From Liriodendron chinense (taxonomy: Eukaryota; Streptophyta; Magnoliopsida; Magnoliales; Magnoliaceae), in assembly GCA_003013855.2 (NCBI GenBank), contig ML058337.1:5890001-5954000 (forward strand): a DNA stretch of 64,000 nt, in the 5' to 3' direction. Below are positions 48,384 through 62,302 of this stretch, piece after piece. A model generated the notes under the pieces. That model was not told the DNA's origin, did no database searches, and saw only the letters and a program-made list of their open reading frames with translations. Position 1 is the first letter of the stretch. Each line of letters opens with the position of its first letter. The position numbers were made by a program, and so were the translations under genes.

Positions 48384-48800
48384 GGGCCCCACTGTGATGT
48401 GTGCGTGACATCCACCGTCCATCGTTTGCCCAAGATCATGTTGGGACGTGAGCCGAAAAATAAGGTTGATTCCTAAATCACGTGTGCCACACCACGGGGA
48501 TTAGTGATGATGGAAGAAACCTACGGCTACCATTGAAACCTTCTCGTGGCCCACCTAAGTTTTGATCAGAACGATATTTAGTCATCCTTGGACTCAGCTT
48601 ATTGACGGGTTGGATTGAATATAAATATCACGGTGGGTGGCAGGAAGGTTTCAATGGTGGCCGTCCGTATCAACAATGTTCCCTGTGGTGTGGCCCCCTT
48701 GAGTTTTGAATCTTATTGATTTTTGAGATCATAAACTTACATGATCTGGCGAAAATGATGGACGGACTGGATCCCCAAAAAATGTCAAGATTGAGCTCAT
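48384..48800. mobile_element. Foldback MITE copy with decayed right arm
   Basis: The left arm from GGGCCCCACTGTGATGTG is followed by the spacer (ACCTTCTCGTGGCCCACCTAAG) and an inverted arm with GGTTTCAATGGTGGCCGTCCGTATCAAC and TGTGGTGTGGCCCC. The end of the right arm (after GGACGGACTGGAT) no longer matches. Confidence 0.7.
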
Positions 48801-51800
48801 ATATAACTTTTTGTTGCATGGAATCTCTACCACAGTTGCTGTAGAAAGTCAGTCGCGTCCTTCTATTTTCGTCAATGTTGTAGACTGGTGTTTCCTGGTG
48901 CAAGTGGGACCCATATTTAAGAGATCGAGACCGTTGGTATGATTTTCCTCACCATGATTAAAGCATACCCCAAATATTTTTCAGATCGGATGATTCTTTA
49001 TATCCCATCTGTGAATGTCATTTCGATATTTTAGTTGTGTTTTATTTTCCACCGTTTATCTGTAGGACACTGATCCAAGAGTTGTAATACTCTGATCTTT
49101 GAAAATTTCAAGGAATCGGTACATCCTTTTGTGTTACTTCAGATCGACGGTGGAGATCCTTCATCCATGGATTCCACGTGTACAAATGACGCATCAAGAT
49201 AGCATGCCGGCCTTGTTTGTCAGTTTTATGCTTGTCGTGTCAGTACCGACTTAAAAGGCTGTTGCTGGGATGCGAAGCAACGTGGGAGATGAGTAATATT
49301 CGCATCCATTTAATTGGACCGGGTAGTTACTGTCCATTGGAAGTGCACGGACAATATTTCACGTGTGCAAGTGATCTGAACTGTCGAAATGGTTATAACG
49401 TATTTAAATATTATTTAAATCTAAAATAAGGTTTATATTCATTAAATATTCAATAATAAATAAAAAAGAGGAAATTCAACGAATTAAATCAATGTATAAT
49501 TCTTCCCATATAATCAACTTGATTTTTATAATCAGTATTTTCAAGATTTTTACTACCTTTTCGACGGATGGGATTTTTTTATTGAGCTCATACATTGTCC
49601 ATATCCGCTCAATGGATGGTTGGTTTACAGTCAGATGGATCTGAATATTCCTGGATTTCTCGTTGAATATATTAATTAGAGAAAAGCTCTGGTAGTTCGA
49701 TAGATCATGTTATTTCATACGCACACCTGAGATATACAATCGCAGCAAAAATATCAATTGAATTAAAACGTACAAATCATGGACCCCAATATATTTGGAT
49801 CATAAAACAGAAATTACACTGAGTTTATCTTCCGGGCTGATTATTGGACATCTAACAGATGGTTAAGATGGAAAGAAAATCAACGATCCAAAATTCATTT
49901 TTTTTTTGTTAACTGGAATTAAGGTTTTTTAAGAAATATATGGGGGCCATTCTATTTGGACGGCTTGATTTGAGTTAAATTTATGTGACACTTATAATCT
50001 CAGAGTGTATGCATATGAACTATCATACTCTGCCAGTGTATCGAATTATTCCTGGTATAATAGTGCCTTTGAAACGAACTGAACTGCCAGGTACCAACAA
50101 AGATATGAAAATAGGGAGCTGATCCAGTGCATCGCGAGGCACAGTATTTTTATACCTCCATGTTATTTTTAAACACGTAGAATACGTGAACAAGATCTAA
50201 ACCGTTCATTCATTTATAATTTCAATTAGTAATTGATTGATGCTTCAAAATTTAAAATTTTTGGAGCATTTTATACCTTTCATTGGTGGCATACAAAGCA
50301 ACACTAAAAGACAAAACTAATCCACAGATCCCATTCAGTCAGATAGATTTACTTATTGGATATTATATATTTTAATCAAAATGGATTTTATGCAGTAGAT
50401 AATCAACGGCAGAAAATGCAGGATTAATGGTTCAGATCATCATAAATACGTGCCATGTTTATGGTACACGATCGGTTATCACAAAAATCCCGTGCCTCCA
50501 GAGAGAGCGGATCACATGGGTTGATAGTCAGCGGGCCATGAGTCGCCCGGCTCTCCGCAACACGTTGGCCCATCTTTCCGACCCTATGATAGTGCATGTC
50601 CCACCTTTGGCTTGCAAAAAGGAATGTATGGGGCCGTGTTGGGTCAGGTTGTGTGGTCAAGTCATGCCGACCACACCCTAAGACGAATTGGCCAAGGCCT
50701 AGCCAAGCATAACCTAAGGTGTTGAGTATTCAACCCTAAACCTATTCAGTTGGATTGACCCATTTGGTTCCCTTTGGTTCATGTGCGTTAGGTTAGATTT
50801 GATATTGTCGAGAAACATATAATTAATAAACTAATACATAAAATTAAATATTTAATTATTTAATGATATTATTTGTTTACACTCATTTTTCAGTGTCTTA
50901 ACGTGGACCAATTAAAAGCCCCCACATGTTAACACTATGTGACAACAAATGGTGTTAAAGTTACTCTCGCTTGAGAGTATCGTCAATTGATATTCTTTCA
51001 ACAATACACATTCAATTATTAATGCAAAAATGTACTTTCATGCCCACCATTTGGATAAGAAATGAGCATTTACTACGTGACCATGATTAACATGCGCATT
51101 AATGAGGCAACGTATCTACCATGTTTATAAGAGATCTGTCAAGAGAATATATTTTATCATGAATTTAGCTATCATCCTCTTAGAAATGCCGTCTCTTATG
51201 GTCCTTTCAAAAGGGGAGATCTTCCTAAGGACATTTAGAGGAGTTGCAATGTAATTTGATAAGATTTCGGAGATCTAGTATTGGACCGATGTCCAGGCGA
51301 GCCCAACCTTAGGTTGGATCTGGGTCTAGAGAAACAGACACATAGGCTCAATTAGGCTCCCCCCATTGTACATTAATCGAAATAAAGAGAATGAGAGAAT
51401 TAGATCCAAAATCTAGTTTGACCAATTCATATAAGGGTTTGGGAAATCTTGATGCGATGAACCTTATCCACTTATCCCTTCCAGCACTCCATCAAGGAGA
51501 TAGGATTCTGTGGATGAACGACCTTAATTTTTTAGAGGCATTCATTTCGGATTAACCCTTGAGGTTCCTGGATCTTGTGAAACTTTGGTGGTCTTTGGGT
51601 CCAGCTCATGTAATGGGCCATGAGTGTCACCACGAAGGATTAGCTATGAGAAGAAGATCCATGGAAACAACGAGTCCAAATATGACTGGAGTTATTTCTT
51701 TCCAATCCAGGCATATAGTCTTGAATTAATCAAGAGCTGCGATGTGAGAGAGAAGGATCAAGGATCAACAAGGAAGCCCTAGCAAGGGTTTCATTATCGC

Positions 51801-53150
51801 GGCATTCTATAAAAGAAGCAATTGAAGAAGAGCTCAGGGCCCCATGCCAAACACAATAATTTATCTTTTACATTTCATCTATCTTTTATTTTCCTAGCCT
51901 AGCCTAGTTTTATATAACTATTGCTTAATGGCTCTCACTACAGTACTTTAAGAGTATATTTAGTTCTCTACAACCTTAAGTTGTAGACCAATGTCACCTA
52001 AGTTTCAATTTAGTTAATCACACTTGTCTTGATCGTCTGTTCTGATAGGCGCATCAGGTATTTATCCCTCATTTTTCATCTTCTCGTTATTATTATCTGG
52101 TTGTCTTATTACCTGTCGTGTAAAAACATCATTTCTATATATTAATGAAATCGATAGCATTTTGCATTTCTTATTCTGTTTGTGTACGCTTGTTCTTTTG
52201 AGAAATATTGAACTGAATGTTGGTGTGAGGAAAAAGTCCTTAAGTCCTAGACTCATGTCTATTGTCACGTCTATTGTCATAAGGTAAAAAGAAATCATTC
52301 GGAAGGCTTTGCCTCTTATCCTTTCACAAATCGCCTAAACGGAACACAAGACAAGTGGTCGAAAAGACTCTTGATCCAGTGTCTAGTCTCCAATCTATCC
52401 GTCTCGGTGCAGGAGACACCAATAATTCAATCAACTCTTGAGTCAGGCAGACTATGGCACGCTGCGCATTATACTCACACATGAATATTTAATCTAGGCC
52501 CTCGCTCGCATGAGTGGCCAAACTTGATTAAATTGAAAGTAACACTATTAAAATAACATTTATAATTACTAAAATGATTATGGTAAAATTGATTATTAAC
52601 ATTTTGTATTTAACTGATAAATGCCCTTGATTTGTAGGGCCAGTGGTTTAGCTTTAAAGACCATCAAACACCCTTATTTATCATGAGAAATCATATCAGA
52701 TCAACCACCGTTTTCATTGAGACGTGAGACCCACTTGTCTATAATTATTACTATCATAACTAAGCCATTCTCTTATAATAAGAATTCATGATAACCCTAA
52801 TCTTTAATCTTTCCTGTTGGATGTGAGCCCTTGGAAAAAAGGTTGTGAGCAGTAGAAAATTTTCCTCTTTAATGTTCAAAATTCATCTAAAGGAGATGAT
52901 GGTTAAAATTATATATTCAACATAGTTATGCCAACATATGATAAAGCTCACAACATGGATGGTTTCGATCATTGGACCAATCAGAATGTGGGCCCAAGTC
53001 TTCTGATCATGAACATTGTTTTCTGCGTACGGACTCATGAACAACACAACATAGAGTCTAATGTCAAAGATGTTTACAATCACCCTATTTTACATGCAAG
53101 CCATATGCTTCATATGTATGTGTGTGTGTGTATCACACTGCATGTATTGT
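48801..53150. other. Intergenic sequence without recognised genes
   Basis: AT-rich sequence with short stretches of foldback-like words. A TATAAAAG at about 51810 precedes CT-rich sequence, but no coding region follows. I recognise nothing more. Confidence 0.5.
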
Positions 53151-53425
53151 CGGTCCAAGTTGCTCAAGGTCTCAACCAAAACCCAACCCAACCTTTGTTA
53201 AATTGAGGAGTGGGTTGCGGATTTTTGGCCAAAAGCTCAAACTAACCTCAAACCAAGCTGATCTGAAGTTTGGGTTGGGCTAATCAAGTTGGGATTGATT
53301 CAACCCAACCTTGTCAGATTGAGGGGTGGGTCAAGGATTTTCAGTTGAAAACCTAACCTAACCCAATTAAACTGACTTGATCTAAAGTTCAGGTTGGGTA
53401 CATCAGGTTCAGATTGACCCAAACC
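53150..53425. repeat. Diverged tandem duplication, unit about 125 bp
   Basis: Two copies (from about 53170 and 53300) share CAACCCAACCTT-GT, ATTGAGG-GTGGGT, GGATTTT, GATCTxAAGTTxxGGTTGGG. It resembles the GGGTTGGG-rich hAT-like block at 2000-2526. Confidence 0.55.
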
Positions 53426-55402
53426 CAAGTTGCACTTCCACCTGCAAACAAATGGTTTAGTATAGAAGGGTCAATGGTTCAAATTCGACAATGCAAAAGG
53501 CCCTTTAGTTAGACGTTGCAGTAGTGTCTAAATCTTAAAACTTTTGTTTCCTGGGCCATTGAGAATGGTGGGGCACAAGGACCACAAATTTGGATGGTCC
53601 TGTGGGCTATTATACCAATCAGTATGGATAAAATAAAAAAGAGAAATTTCAAATCAGTAAATCTCTGTTTTGACCAACCAGCCAAAATAAACCTTAGGAA
53701 AATTTACCTTCCCATTCTAAACTTCATATGTTAAGGACATGTTTTTTCGGATAAAAATAACCAAATTCTCATGAATTGATGGTGTTTTTTTGACAAAAAT
53801 AACTTCCGACATGTTTTTTGACTGACTGAATGTTCGGTGAATTGATGATGGATTCGATGAATTTCATTGAATTCTCAGTCAATTGATCGAACATTCGGTG
53901 AATTTCACTAAGGTGTTTTAGTCCGAAAAATATGTTCGTTCAGGTGAAGTTTAGAACGGGAAAGTAAGGTTTTCCTAGGTCTATTTTGGCTGACGGTCAA
54001 ACCTTAGGTTTACAGATGTAAATTTCTCAATAAAAAACCAGGTGTTGAAAATTCCTACTAATCCTTTGAAAAAATCACACCATGACAACATTTTCAACAA
54101 TATGACCCGTGACCCAGTGTCGTTTGTTGAGAGAAGCTTTGGGGTGACTCGCAGGAAGGGGTGAACAAGCGACTCGCAGCAAATGTGCCTAACTGGCACA
54201 CATGTACTAGATCTGAGCCATTCATCAGGTGGGATATACACAATGGCATTCCCTTGTCCGAAATTCAGCCCAGTATAGTCACTAGGTGGGCCACACTTGT
54301 ACAAGAAAAAAATTAATGTCTAGAAAAAAGATAACCATTGGTCTAGTATTCAATAAAACTCATGGCCCACTTTGATGGGTGGGTCCATGGTGGTCCCACC
54401 AAATGAAAGCCTAGATACAAGGGCCAGCTGCCAAACTGTGATGAGATCGACCTCTTCAATCCATCCTCATGCGATTCACGGCAGCATTACTCTGGTTGAG
54501 ATAACACGCAAACTCCTTTGAACCTTCCATGAGTCTTTCATTTTGGAGGTGGGCCATCAAACCTCAGCGGATGTTTGCTTTCCGCTTAAAAAATGACTTC
54601 ATCTCATTCTAGTCAACGTCAATTAGGTAATAAAGTATTAGAGATTATAGATTTGATATAATTGCTGGTTACATTTTAGGTGCTGTTTGGTAAACCCTTA
54701 AAAATGAGTTCATCTAATTTTGGTGTTGATGTATTAGATATCTATTTTATAATGACTTCATTAGATACCTTGATTTCTATTTTATAATGACTTCATCTCA
54801 TATGTTTAGTTGTAAGGGTGGCAATGGACTGGGTTGTGCTAGGCAGTCTGGGTGAGGAGGCTTTGAAGGGCTGGCTTGAGCCACTAAACCATGCTCTAGG
54901 GTGGGGCTAGAGATTGAAATCTAGGCCCAATGTTCAGGAAAGGCTAAATTAGAGCCAATGATTAATAACCGAGCTTGCCTAACCCAACCGTTTCTTGAGT
55001 GTATACTATATAGTATATATGTGTTATTAATATAGATAATGGAATCCAAATATGAGTGTCTATAGTATCATCAAGAACTTTGATATTCTGGTAGGGTAAT
55101 AGATGATACACTAGCATTTTTAAACCGTTCAAGTTGTGGACCACACTTTAGATGGTGAATAGTATATTTATGCACTTATTTAAGTCTATGTGATATGGTG
55201 GATGATGGGGTGGGGCATTTGCTTGGTTGATGAATTATATATCTTATTTGACATAGGCAAACCATTAAAAAAAACTTTAATTATTTCGAAGAGCCTAAAC
55301 ACTCGCTTACCAATTGTGGGCATGGAACTCTTTAGCTCATTAGGGTCGTCGAGCTAGTGCTTTGTTGTAGGACTTGAGGGATGGCCTAGGGGCACCCCTG
55401 GC
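53426..55402. other. Intergenic sequence without recognised genes
   Basis: Non-coding, with a run of repeated (G/A)AATTGATxGA-type words at 53830-53905 and foldback-arm fragments at about 54280-54300 and 54370-54410. No gene is seen. Confidence 0.5.
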
Positions 55403-55705
55403 CAGAGCTGTACACGAGCCGAACCAAGTTGAGCTTGGCATAGCTCAGCTCAGCTCGGCCAGTAGTTTACCCCAGCATGAGTTTGGCTCGGCTCGATCCT
55501 CGAGCTTGATTGGCTGGCTCGACTCCGTTTAGTCAACAACTCGGGCCAGCTCAAGCCAAGTTTGAGCCAAGTTCAAGCTCAAGCTTTCGAGTCAAGTTTG
55601 AGTTCAAGATTTCAAGTTGAGCTTAGACATTTTCTTTTTAGTTTTTATTTAAGTAGGCCCCTTTTTTAATATTATCTATAATAAAAATATAATATATTAA
55701 TTAAG

Positions 55706-55786
<81 letters not shown>

Positions 55787-56032
55787 TTATAACTCGAGCC
55801 GAGTCGAGCTAAGCCGAACCGAGTCGATTTGAGGCCGAGCTTTGAGCCAAGTCGAGTTGAGCTTGAGTCAGCTCGAGGTCGGCTTGAAATTCTTCCGAGT
55901 TAAAAAAATCGGCTCGGCTTGGCCCAGCTTGAACCCAGCTTTCAAGTCGAGCCGAGTCAAGCTTATTCGAGTCAAGCCGAGTGAGTTAGCCAAGCGAGTT
56001 AACCCAGCTAGCTTGGCTCATGTACAACTCTA
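55403..56032. mobile_element. Probable hAT-type MITE rich in GAGCTCG words, with (TA)n
   Basis: The ends CAGAGCTGTACACGAGCC and (reverse complement) TAGAGTTGTACATGAGCC form terminal repeats, and the interior is dense in GAGCCGAG/AGCTCGGC words. A (TA)n run of about 78 bases lies at 55706-55784. Flanking 8-mers match only 5 of 8, so the class is tentative. Confidence 0.6.
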
Positions 56033-56099
56033 CCCTTGTTCCATCCATAACTTGGACTCGTTACCACCCTACCTAGGAGCAGTGGTGCTCATGTGCACA

Positions 56100-56765
56100 C
56101 TGATAAGGCAAATAGAGTAGGCCCACCATGATGTGTTTTTAAAATCCACTCCAATCATTAGATGACTAACACTACATTAGGGCGGGGGACAAAATTCAGG
56201 CCAATTATGATTCAGGTGGGCCACACCAAGGGAAATAGTTGGGAGGGATCACCAAGGCCCACATGAATTACAAAATGGCTTGATTTTTTTACCCTGGCCT
56301 AACATGGTGTGAGACACCTGATGGTTGGAGTGAATGCCACATGCATATCACATGGACCCTATACAAAATCAAGGGTGTGTGTCCCCCTCTTTTATTTCCC
56401 TTGGTGTAGCTAACCTAAGTAATGAATGGGCCTTATTTTTAGAACCCTAGCCTAACATGAGATGACACACCTAATGGTTAGAGTGGATGTGATGTCACAT
56501 ACACATTATGGAGGGCCCTATACAAAACCAAGGGCTAGCATGGCCGTCCCACTTACTTCCCTTTGTGGCTCACTTGAATCACGGATTAACTTTGTTTTCG
56601 GGCCCTGGGCGTAAAGGGCAAAGCACCGGATGGTCAAAGGATGTCACATACACATCATGGTAATCCATGTACAAAATTAAGGGTGAGCGCCCCCTTCTTA
56701 ACTCTTTCGATTGACTTGGCCCACCTAAATGATCGAATGGGTCTAATTTTTGGGCCCTCTAATAC
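56100..56765. repeat. Tandem array of foldback-related units, about 155-165 bp
   Basis: About four units share GGGCCCTATACAAAA-CAAGGG, TTCCCTT-GTGGCTxACxTxAATxA, GGGCC-TTTTT, CCTAACATG-GTG and CACCTGATGGTTGGAGTGxATG. The orientation is constant along the array. Confidence 0.65.
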
Positions 56766-56945
56766 ATAATTATTATTAACTAAGAGTTTATTTAAATTTC
56801 TCAATTACATTATAAATACTTGCAAACTACTGATCATCACTTGTTACCGATGTTTGTTTGAGGGAGAAAATGCTGCCTTGAAAACTGTGTTTTTCCTCTC
56901 CCCTGGAATAGTGAATTTCAAGTATTTCCATAATAATAAAAACGA

Positions 56946-57352
56946 TGGGTCCATTGTGATGCATATGTTATATTCATGTTGTTCATCTATTCCGCAAGCT
57001 CATTTTAAGGCATGAGTCCGAAAATGAGACAGATCCAAAGCTCAAGTGGACCACACCACGTGAAATAGTGTCCTAACTAACATCAACCGTTGAAAGCTAA
57101 AACCTTCCTATGGCTCACTGTGATGTCTATTTGTCATCTAACATGTTCATAAGGTCATACAGACATTGATAAAGGTAAAACACAAATATAAGCTTGATCC
57201 AAACTTCTGTTGCCCCCAAGAAGGTATCAATGGTAGGCGTTCAATTCCAACTATTTAACACGGCGTGGTTCGCTTGAGCCTACCTCATTTTTGGGCACAT
57301 GCCCTTAAATGAGCAAAAGGAATGGATATGACATATACATCACGATGGCCCC
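56946..57352. mobile_element. Foldback MITE, full-length copy
   Basis: The arms pair from GGGTCCATTGTGATGCATATG (56946) to CATATACATCACGATGGCCCC (57352). The centre has the shared spacer TTGTCATCTAACATGTTCATAAGGTCA. It has the same organisation as 7221-7629 and is moderately diverged. Confidence 0.78.
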
Positions 57353-57487
57353 ATAGTTTTTTGCCTGACCAAGGTAGCCGTCGATGTCAGCTTCGGATTG
57401 TTGTCGTAATTACATGGGTTGGTAATATTAATTTACTTACATTGCATTTACGTGTAAATTGAAAAACAAAAAGGCAACAAAGCCTTA

Positions 57488-58152
57488 GGGCCTGTTTGGT
57501 TGCAGAATCCAGTTTCCAGAGAAAATTCAAATTCTAATGTTGGAATCCAAAATTGCAAAAACTGGATTGGAAATCGATTCCATATGTAGAACTTGTTGTT
57601 TGGTTGAAAACTGTGTAGTCTAGATTCTGTTTGGTTGAAAATTGTGTAATCCAACCATTGCTTGCAGCATGGCCCATTTGGGCTTCGGATTAACCCCTAG
57701 CCTATAGTATTCCCACAAGACAGATGGGCGGGTTGGATGACAAATAAACATTATAGTGGGCCTAGGAAGTTTTTAATGGTGGGAGTTCAATCAACACAGT
57801 TTTCCTATGGTGTGGTCAACTTGAGATTTAGATCTGCCTCATTTTTTGTTTCATGCCCTTAATTGAGCTCTCAAAGTGGATGGACCGTGTGGATATAAAA
57901 TGCATACATCATAGATGTACAATGCATGTATCAGGGTGGGCACCACCATGGGGTATCGTCATTGGCCTCTTTTCCCTTCCGTAGAAACATCCCTCCAACA
58001 CCGTTTTCACTAATCCTGTTCTAGCCAATTTAGGTTTTCAGATGAATCCTATTTGGCTAGAATTTACTGCGAAACATACTAGTTAAAATTGGAATGCTGG
58101 GATTCAAATTTTAAGCTAGAAATAGGTTTCCAGATGCCAACCAAATGGGCCC
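57488..58152. mobile_element. PIF/Harbinger-type MITE containing a foldback fragment
   Basis: Ends GGGCCTGTTTGGTTGCAGAA and (reverse complement) GGGCCCATTTGGTTGGCATC with TTA at 57485-57487 and 58153-58155. Near 57600-57650 a phrase GTTTGGTTGAAAA-TGTGTA is repeated. Right-arm sequence of the foldback family occupies about 57690-57950. Confidence 0.75.
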
Positions 58153-59688
58153 TTAATTTGTAAAAATAATACTTAATATATAATTATAATTAAATAAAAT
58201 GAGATAAACTCATTTTTAGGTGGCACCCAAAACAGCTCATTGGTCCATGTGAAGTGGGGCCATCACTGCCATGTCCATCCTTGCCCATCCTTGCCCATTG
58301 TAGACGGGCCAAAACCTGAAATTTCACTCACCAAGTGATTTTTTGTCAATGTCAATTGACTTTTTTTATCCATTTGCTTTTCATTGTTTGTGGACCATTG
58401 ATCTAATGATTAAGGAATTGATCTAATGATTAAGGAATGTGCAATAACTCCAACCTGTGGGCCACAACCAATCAACACAAGAATCAGGGCCAGATCATAA
58501 ATGCTAATCACTCTAGGCAATTCACTTTTATTTCTGAAAAGGTTAAGATGAGAAAATCATCTCTTCACACGTAGCACACGTAAAATCATGTGAAATTGAT
58601 TTTTAAAAGTAAAATAATGAGGGCCCAAAATTCGAAGGCTAACATCAAACGGTCAATATTATCTTCTCATTGTAGTTTTCCAGCTATGCTCCATCCAAAG
58701 TTGGTTCGATGATTTGGACGGTTTGGATTCTTGTACACCTGTGCCATGTGTACCTTTGAACGGTCACCATCATTTATAATGAATGGTACATAACATAAAA
58801 GTCTGCTGTGCACGTGGGACCTACAGTGCATGTGTGTGCCATGTGGGGCCAGACTGCTATATGGATGGCTAAGAAAAAAAACGGGGGATGCATGGAATGT
58901 GGTGAGGCCCACATAGTGGGGAGCTATTTAGGCATCCGGACCTTCCATCTAGCGACCACTATCATGATGGCCCACCGTTCAAAAACCACACTGATTGTTA
59001 TATGTCCCTTTAATCCATAACTATATGTAGATGTATATATGTTAAATACAATATAATAACTATTTGGATTTTTTGCTGGCAATGACTTTTGGATATTAAA
59101 GAGATAGGTAATTTATTTTAAGCTATAGCAAAGATATTTTAGGAATTAAAAAATGTGGCTTTCTAGATTTCAGCCCGAAATTCTATAACAAGCTGGATTC
59201 AAGTGTTTGGACAATTTCATAAATTTACCATTGCAATTAGCACGAAAAGAATAATTTCCAAGAGTATTTTTTTCTTTCCTATTTCATTTCTTCCTCACCA
59301 AACAGCATGTATCGCTTTCCTGCTTTTTGTGTGTGGCCCGCATAAAGTCTTAAGGGAGCATTGTGAGGCATTGTGATAGTGGCTCTGTGGAGCCCACCAT
59401 GACCACTGAGTTAAATTCAAACCGTACCACAAAGTTGAAAACAATTGGAATGGGTAACCCATCTTGTAGGCACATGCAACTGAGTATAACCTTGTCTTTT
59501 CCCTTGTGTGTTTGCACAATTGGGTCCTTCGTGTCATTTTCTCTCCATGTGAGTTGTATGCGCCACACCCACAACTTATATAATGCCAATATCTTCAGAC
59601 ACTTTTGCCCTTTCAATTGGTCTTCACAAATGGTAAATTTTTCAGAAAAAATGTAGTGGCTTGGCATAGAACAATATGGAGATTTTAC
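58153..59688. other. Intergenic sequence without recognised genes
   Basis: Non-coding, mixed AT-rich sequence and scattered foldback-arm words. A 20-bp phrase TTGATCTAATGATTAAGGAA is repeated directly near 58395-58440. No gene or complete element is recognised. Confidence 0.5.
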
Positions 59689-59841
59689 GTCTCGCATGCT
59701 AACTCAGCAGGTAGACACCTAGGCATTTCCACAACAGGTCTCAGGTTCGAGTGCTAAGGAGACACACTAACCCCACCGGTGGGTGGGTGCAGCGCAACTA
59801 ACGGGGTTAGCGTGTGTTGCATGACTAAAAATAAATAAATA
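59689..59841 (+). mobile_element. tRNA-derived SINE with clear target duplication
   Basis: The 153-bp element begins GTCTCGCATGCTAACTCAGC (box A-like), has AGGTTCGAGTGC (box B: GGTTCGA intact), the body CACTAACCCCACCGGTGGGTGGGTGC and an A-rich (AAAT)n tail. The 10-bp duplication GAGATTTTAC flanks it at 59679-59688 and 59842-59851. This is the least diverged promoter of the four copies. Confidence 0.88.
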
Positions 59842-60186
59842 GAGATTTTACCGCACAAGGGACGACTTGAGATTCAACTTGCTTCTTTCACTATTTTAAT
59901 GCAAGTAGCCTGCACCAGCTGGTATTATTCTCCCTGTAGCTTGGACGAGAGACCATGCACAAGCTTTGTGGGGTCCACCATGTTGTATATATAAGTTTAC
60001 TTCATCCACTGGGTGAGAACTATTATATGAACTATGCAAAAGATAAGATCGACTAAAAAGCTCACATGGGCTAGACTAATGGGGATGGTAAAATTGTTCT
60101 AAAAAACCGTTAAGTTCACACGGTGTGACCCACTTAAGCTTTTTAGTAGGATCATTCTTGTAACTTTTCTTCATCCTGGTGATCTA

Positions 60187-60875
60187 TGTTGGAGAGCCTC
60201 CAAACAAGTGCATGTTTTGGGTGCTTATACCGGTTGGGCGACCGATCTGGCCATTTGTCCTAGATGCACAGGAGGCTGCTAGACTGTTTTCTCTCACCAT
60301 AGACCGGTCTGGTGATAGGTCTGCAGGGGGCTCAGACCAGTCTAGCGACAGGTCTGAGGTGAGGTTGGATGTGACGAATTTGGAAGTTTCATTTTGCAAG
60401 TTGGTATCTTGCGCGGTTTTGCGTAAGAGGTTTCTAATTTCGGTTTTATGCCTATAAAAGGGGTGTAATGCGGGATTAGGAGTTTTGTCATTGGGGCCAT
60501 GTTTCCTAGAGGGATTGAGAAGGTTCTAGGGCAAGAGAAAGAGCTTGGGGAAAGCTTGGGATTCTTTGGGATGAGGAAAATGACTGCGCTTGTCCGTCTC
60601 ATGTGAGAATAAGCTTTGGGTAGCTTGGTGATTTCTTTTGTGGGTTGTGATCCAGGTTTTTGTTTCTTCATTCTACGTAAACTTCTGTTAATCATAGTGG
60701 ATCGCTTTGTGTTGTGGTTTTTTACCCGTTGAAGGGGTTTTCCACATAAAATCGAATTGTCTCTTGTGGTTGAATGCTTGTGTGGTGTGATTGCATCGTG
60801 TTTTTCGTTTGATCGCATATTCTGTTATGGTGTTGTTCGGCTTCCGCTTCCGTTGCCGGCGTCGGTATTCCAATA
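60187..60875 (+). mobile_element. Solo LTR of a Ty1/copia element
   Basis: The unit starts TGTTGGAGAGCC, ends ...GTATTCCAATA and is flanked by ATCTA at 60182-60186 and 60876-60880. Its right end (GGCTTCCGCTTCCGTTGCCGGCG) is the inverse of the start of the LTR at 62303, so the two belong to one family. A TATAAAAG at about 60454 is a likely LTR promoter. No internal sequence remains: unequal recombination between LTRs is the usual cause. Confidence 0.83.
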
Positions 60876-62302
60876 ATCTAACCTGATTAAGGGTTTGAGG
60901 TGAAAGATATGCCACATGGTGGCCCCCACACAAACCTTTGACTGTCGTTCCCATTCCCACTATTTCATGCAGTATGGCATCTAAGTTGCAGATCTAGCTG
61001 ATCTTTTACCTTAGGACCTATAATCAAGTATAGAACTTGATGGAGTGAATTTTACATTTAAAACATGGTGGGCCTCATGGACTTGGGTGTTTTATTCGGT
61101 GCATAAAATAGTTGTTGTAGAGGACTGCGGTCGTTTTACCTCTCTCCTTTTCTTCTCTCCTTTGGAACTAATCTATCCCATTCTCTTTTTTATCCCCTCC
61201 TCACTACATGTGCAACCATAACCCTTAGCACTACATATAACTCAAGCAGTCATGGGTAATTTTATCTTTGATCTTAGTCTTTGGCAATATTTTCAATATT
61301 AGTATCAATGGATGTATCGCGCATTTGGAATATCAAAACATATCAAGTATCGCATGGAAAATATTAGATGTATCGTTGTTTTTAGAAAATATTGAGAAAT
61401 TGATTAATTTTTTCAATGAAACTTCAAGGGATGTAAAAAAAAAAGACATCATTTACACTTAAAAATCAAAATATTAAGAAGAAAAAAGTACACGTAATAA
61501 GTTTCCTTCGTACAGGGTTCTAGACTATCCATTGTCTAACAAAAGTGATGAATTAGATCATATCATTTATAAATCTAATATGACATATATGAAAATACAA
61601 GTAATACATTTAAAAACAAAAAAAGAATGTTAGGAAAAACAACTAATGTCATCTCAAATATTTTCATAATTTTTAATTATTTTTAAATTAAAAATTAAAA
61701 TAATATAAAATTACTAATATAACTATATTCATATAATTTCTTAGCACATTTGATATATTAGTTAGTTGTATTTAAACATGTCTTATAACGTATAGTGCAT
61801 TTATTTTAGAAAATATTTTTGAATATTTTTATAATTTTTGAAAAATAAATTTATTTTTAAGATAAATAAATGAGTGTGGAAATTGTTAAGATTAATAAAT
61901 ACTCTTAGATAATTAAATATTAGGTACAAATACTACTCACTATATTTTTAAAAAAGTATTTTCAGTTATCTTTTGATTTTTAACTAAAAATATTTTTTAA
62001 AATTTTTAAAAAAGTATTTTTTATTTATCTTTTGATTTTTAACTAAAAATATTTTTAATTTTTTTTGAAAAGTTCTATCAATATGTAGATCAACCTCCAA
62101 GCACTCTCAGTTATTTTGTCACACACTAATTGCAAGTTAAATGGGTGAAATAAAAAAGTTTTGAATTTTCTCCAAAAAAGTTCATTTACTTTCTCTAAAA
62201 TAAAAAATTGGAAGTTAAAATCCATGATCGAGTATACAAAATATGTAAAATTATAGATTACTAACTTCATTTCAAATATTTTAAGCAATTTAAACATGAG
62301 AA
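60876..62302. other. AT-rich intergenic spacer
   Basis: Strongly AT-rich, with a direct duplication of about 60 bp at about 61946-62060 (TATCTTTTGATTTTTAACTAAAAATATTTTT twice, written here only in part: TATCTTTTGATTTTTAAC). No gene is recognised. Confidence 0.5.

Noticed and set aside
50427..50681. Overlapping frames on both strands, 78-84 residues
   Set aside because: Neither has a domain, start context or splice evidence; chance frames in a less AT-rich stretch.
59689..59760. Functional tRNA gene
   Set aside because: A- and B-box-like motifs are present but no cloverleaf can be drawn, and the sequence continues into a SINE body with an A tail and a target duplication.
60184..60818. Overlapping minus-strand frames of 71-158 residues
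   Set aside because: They lie inside the solo copia LTR and have no recognisable domain.
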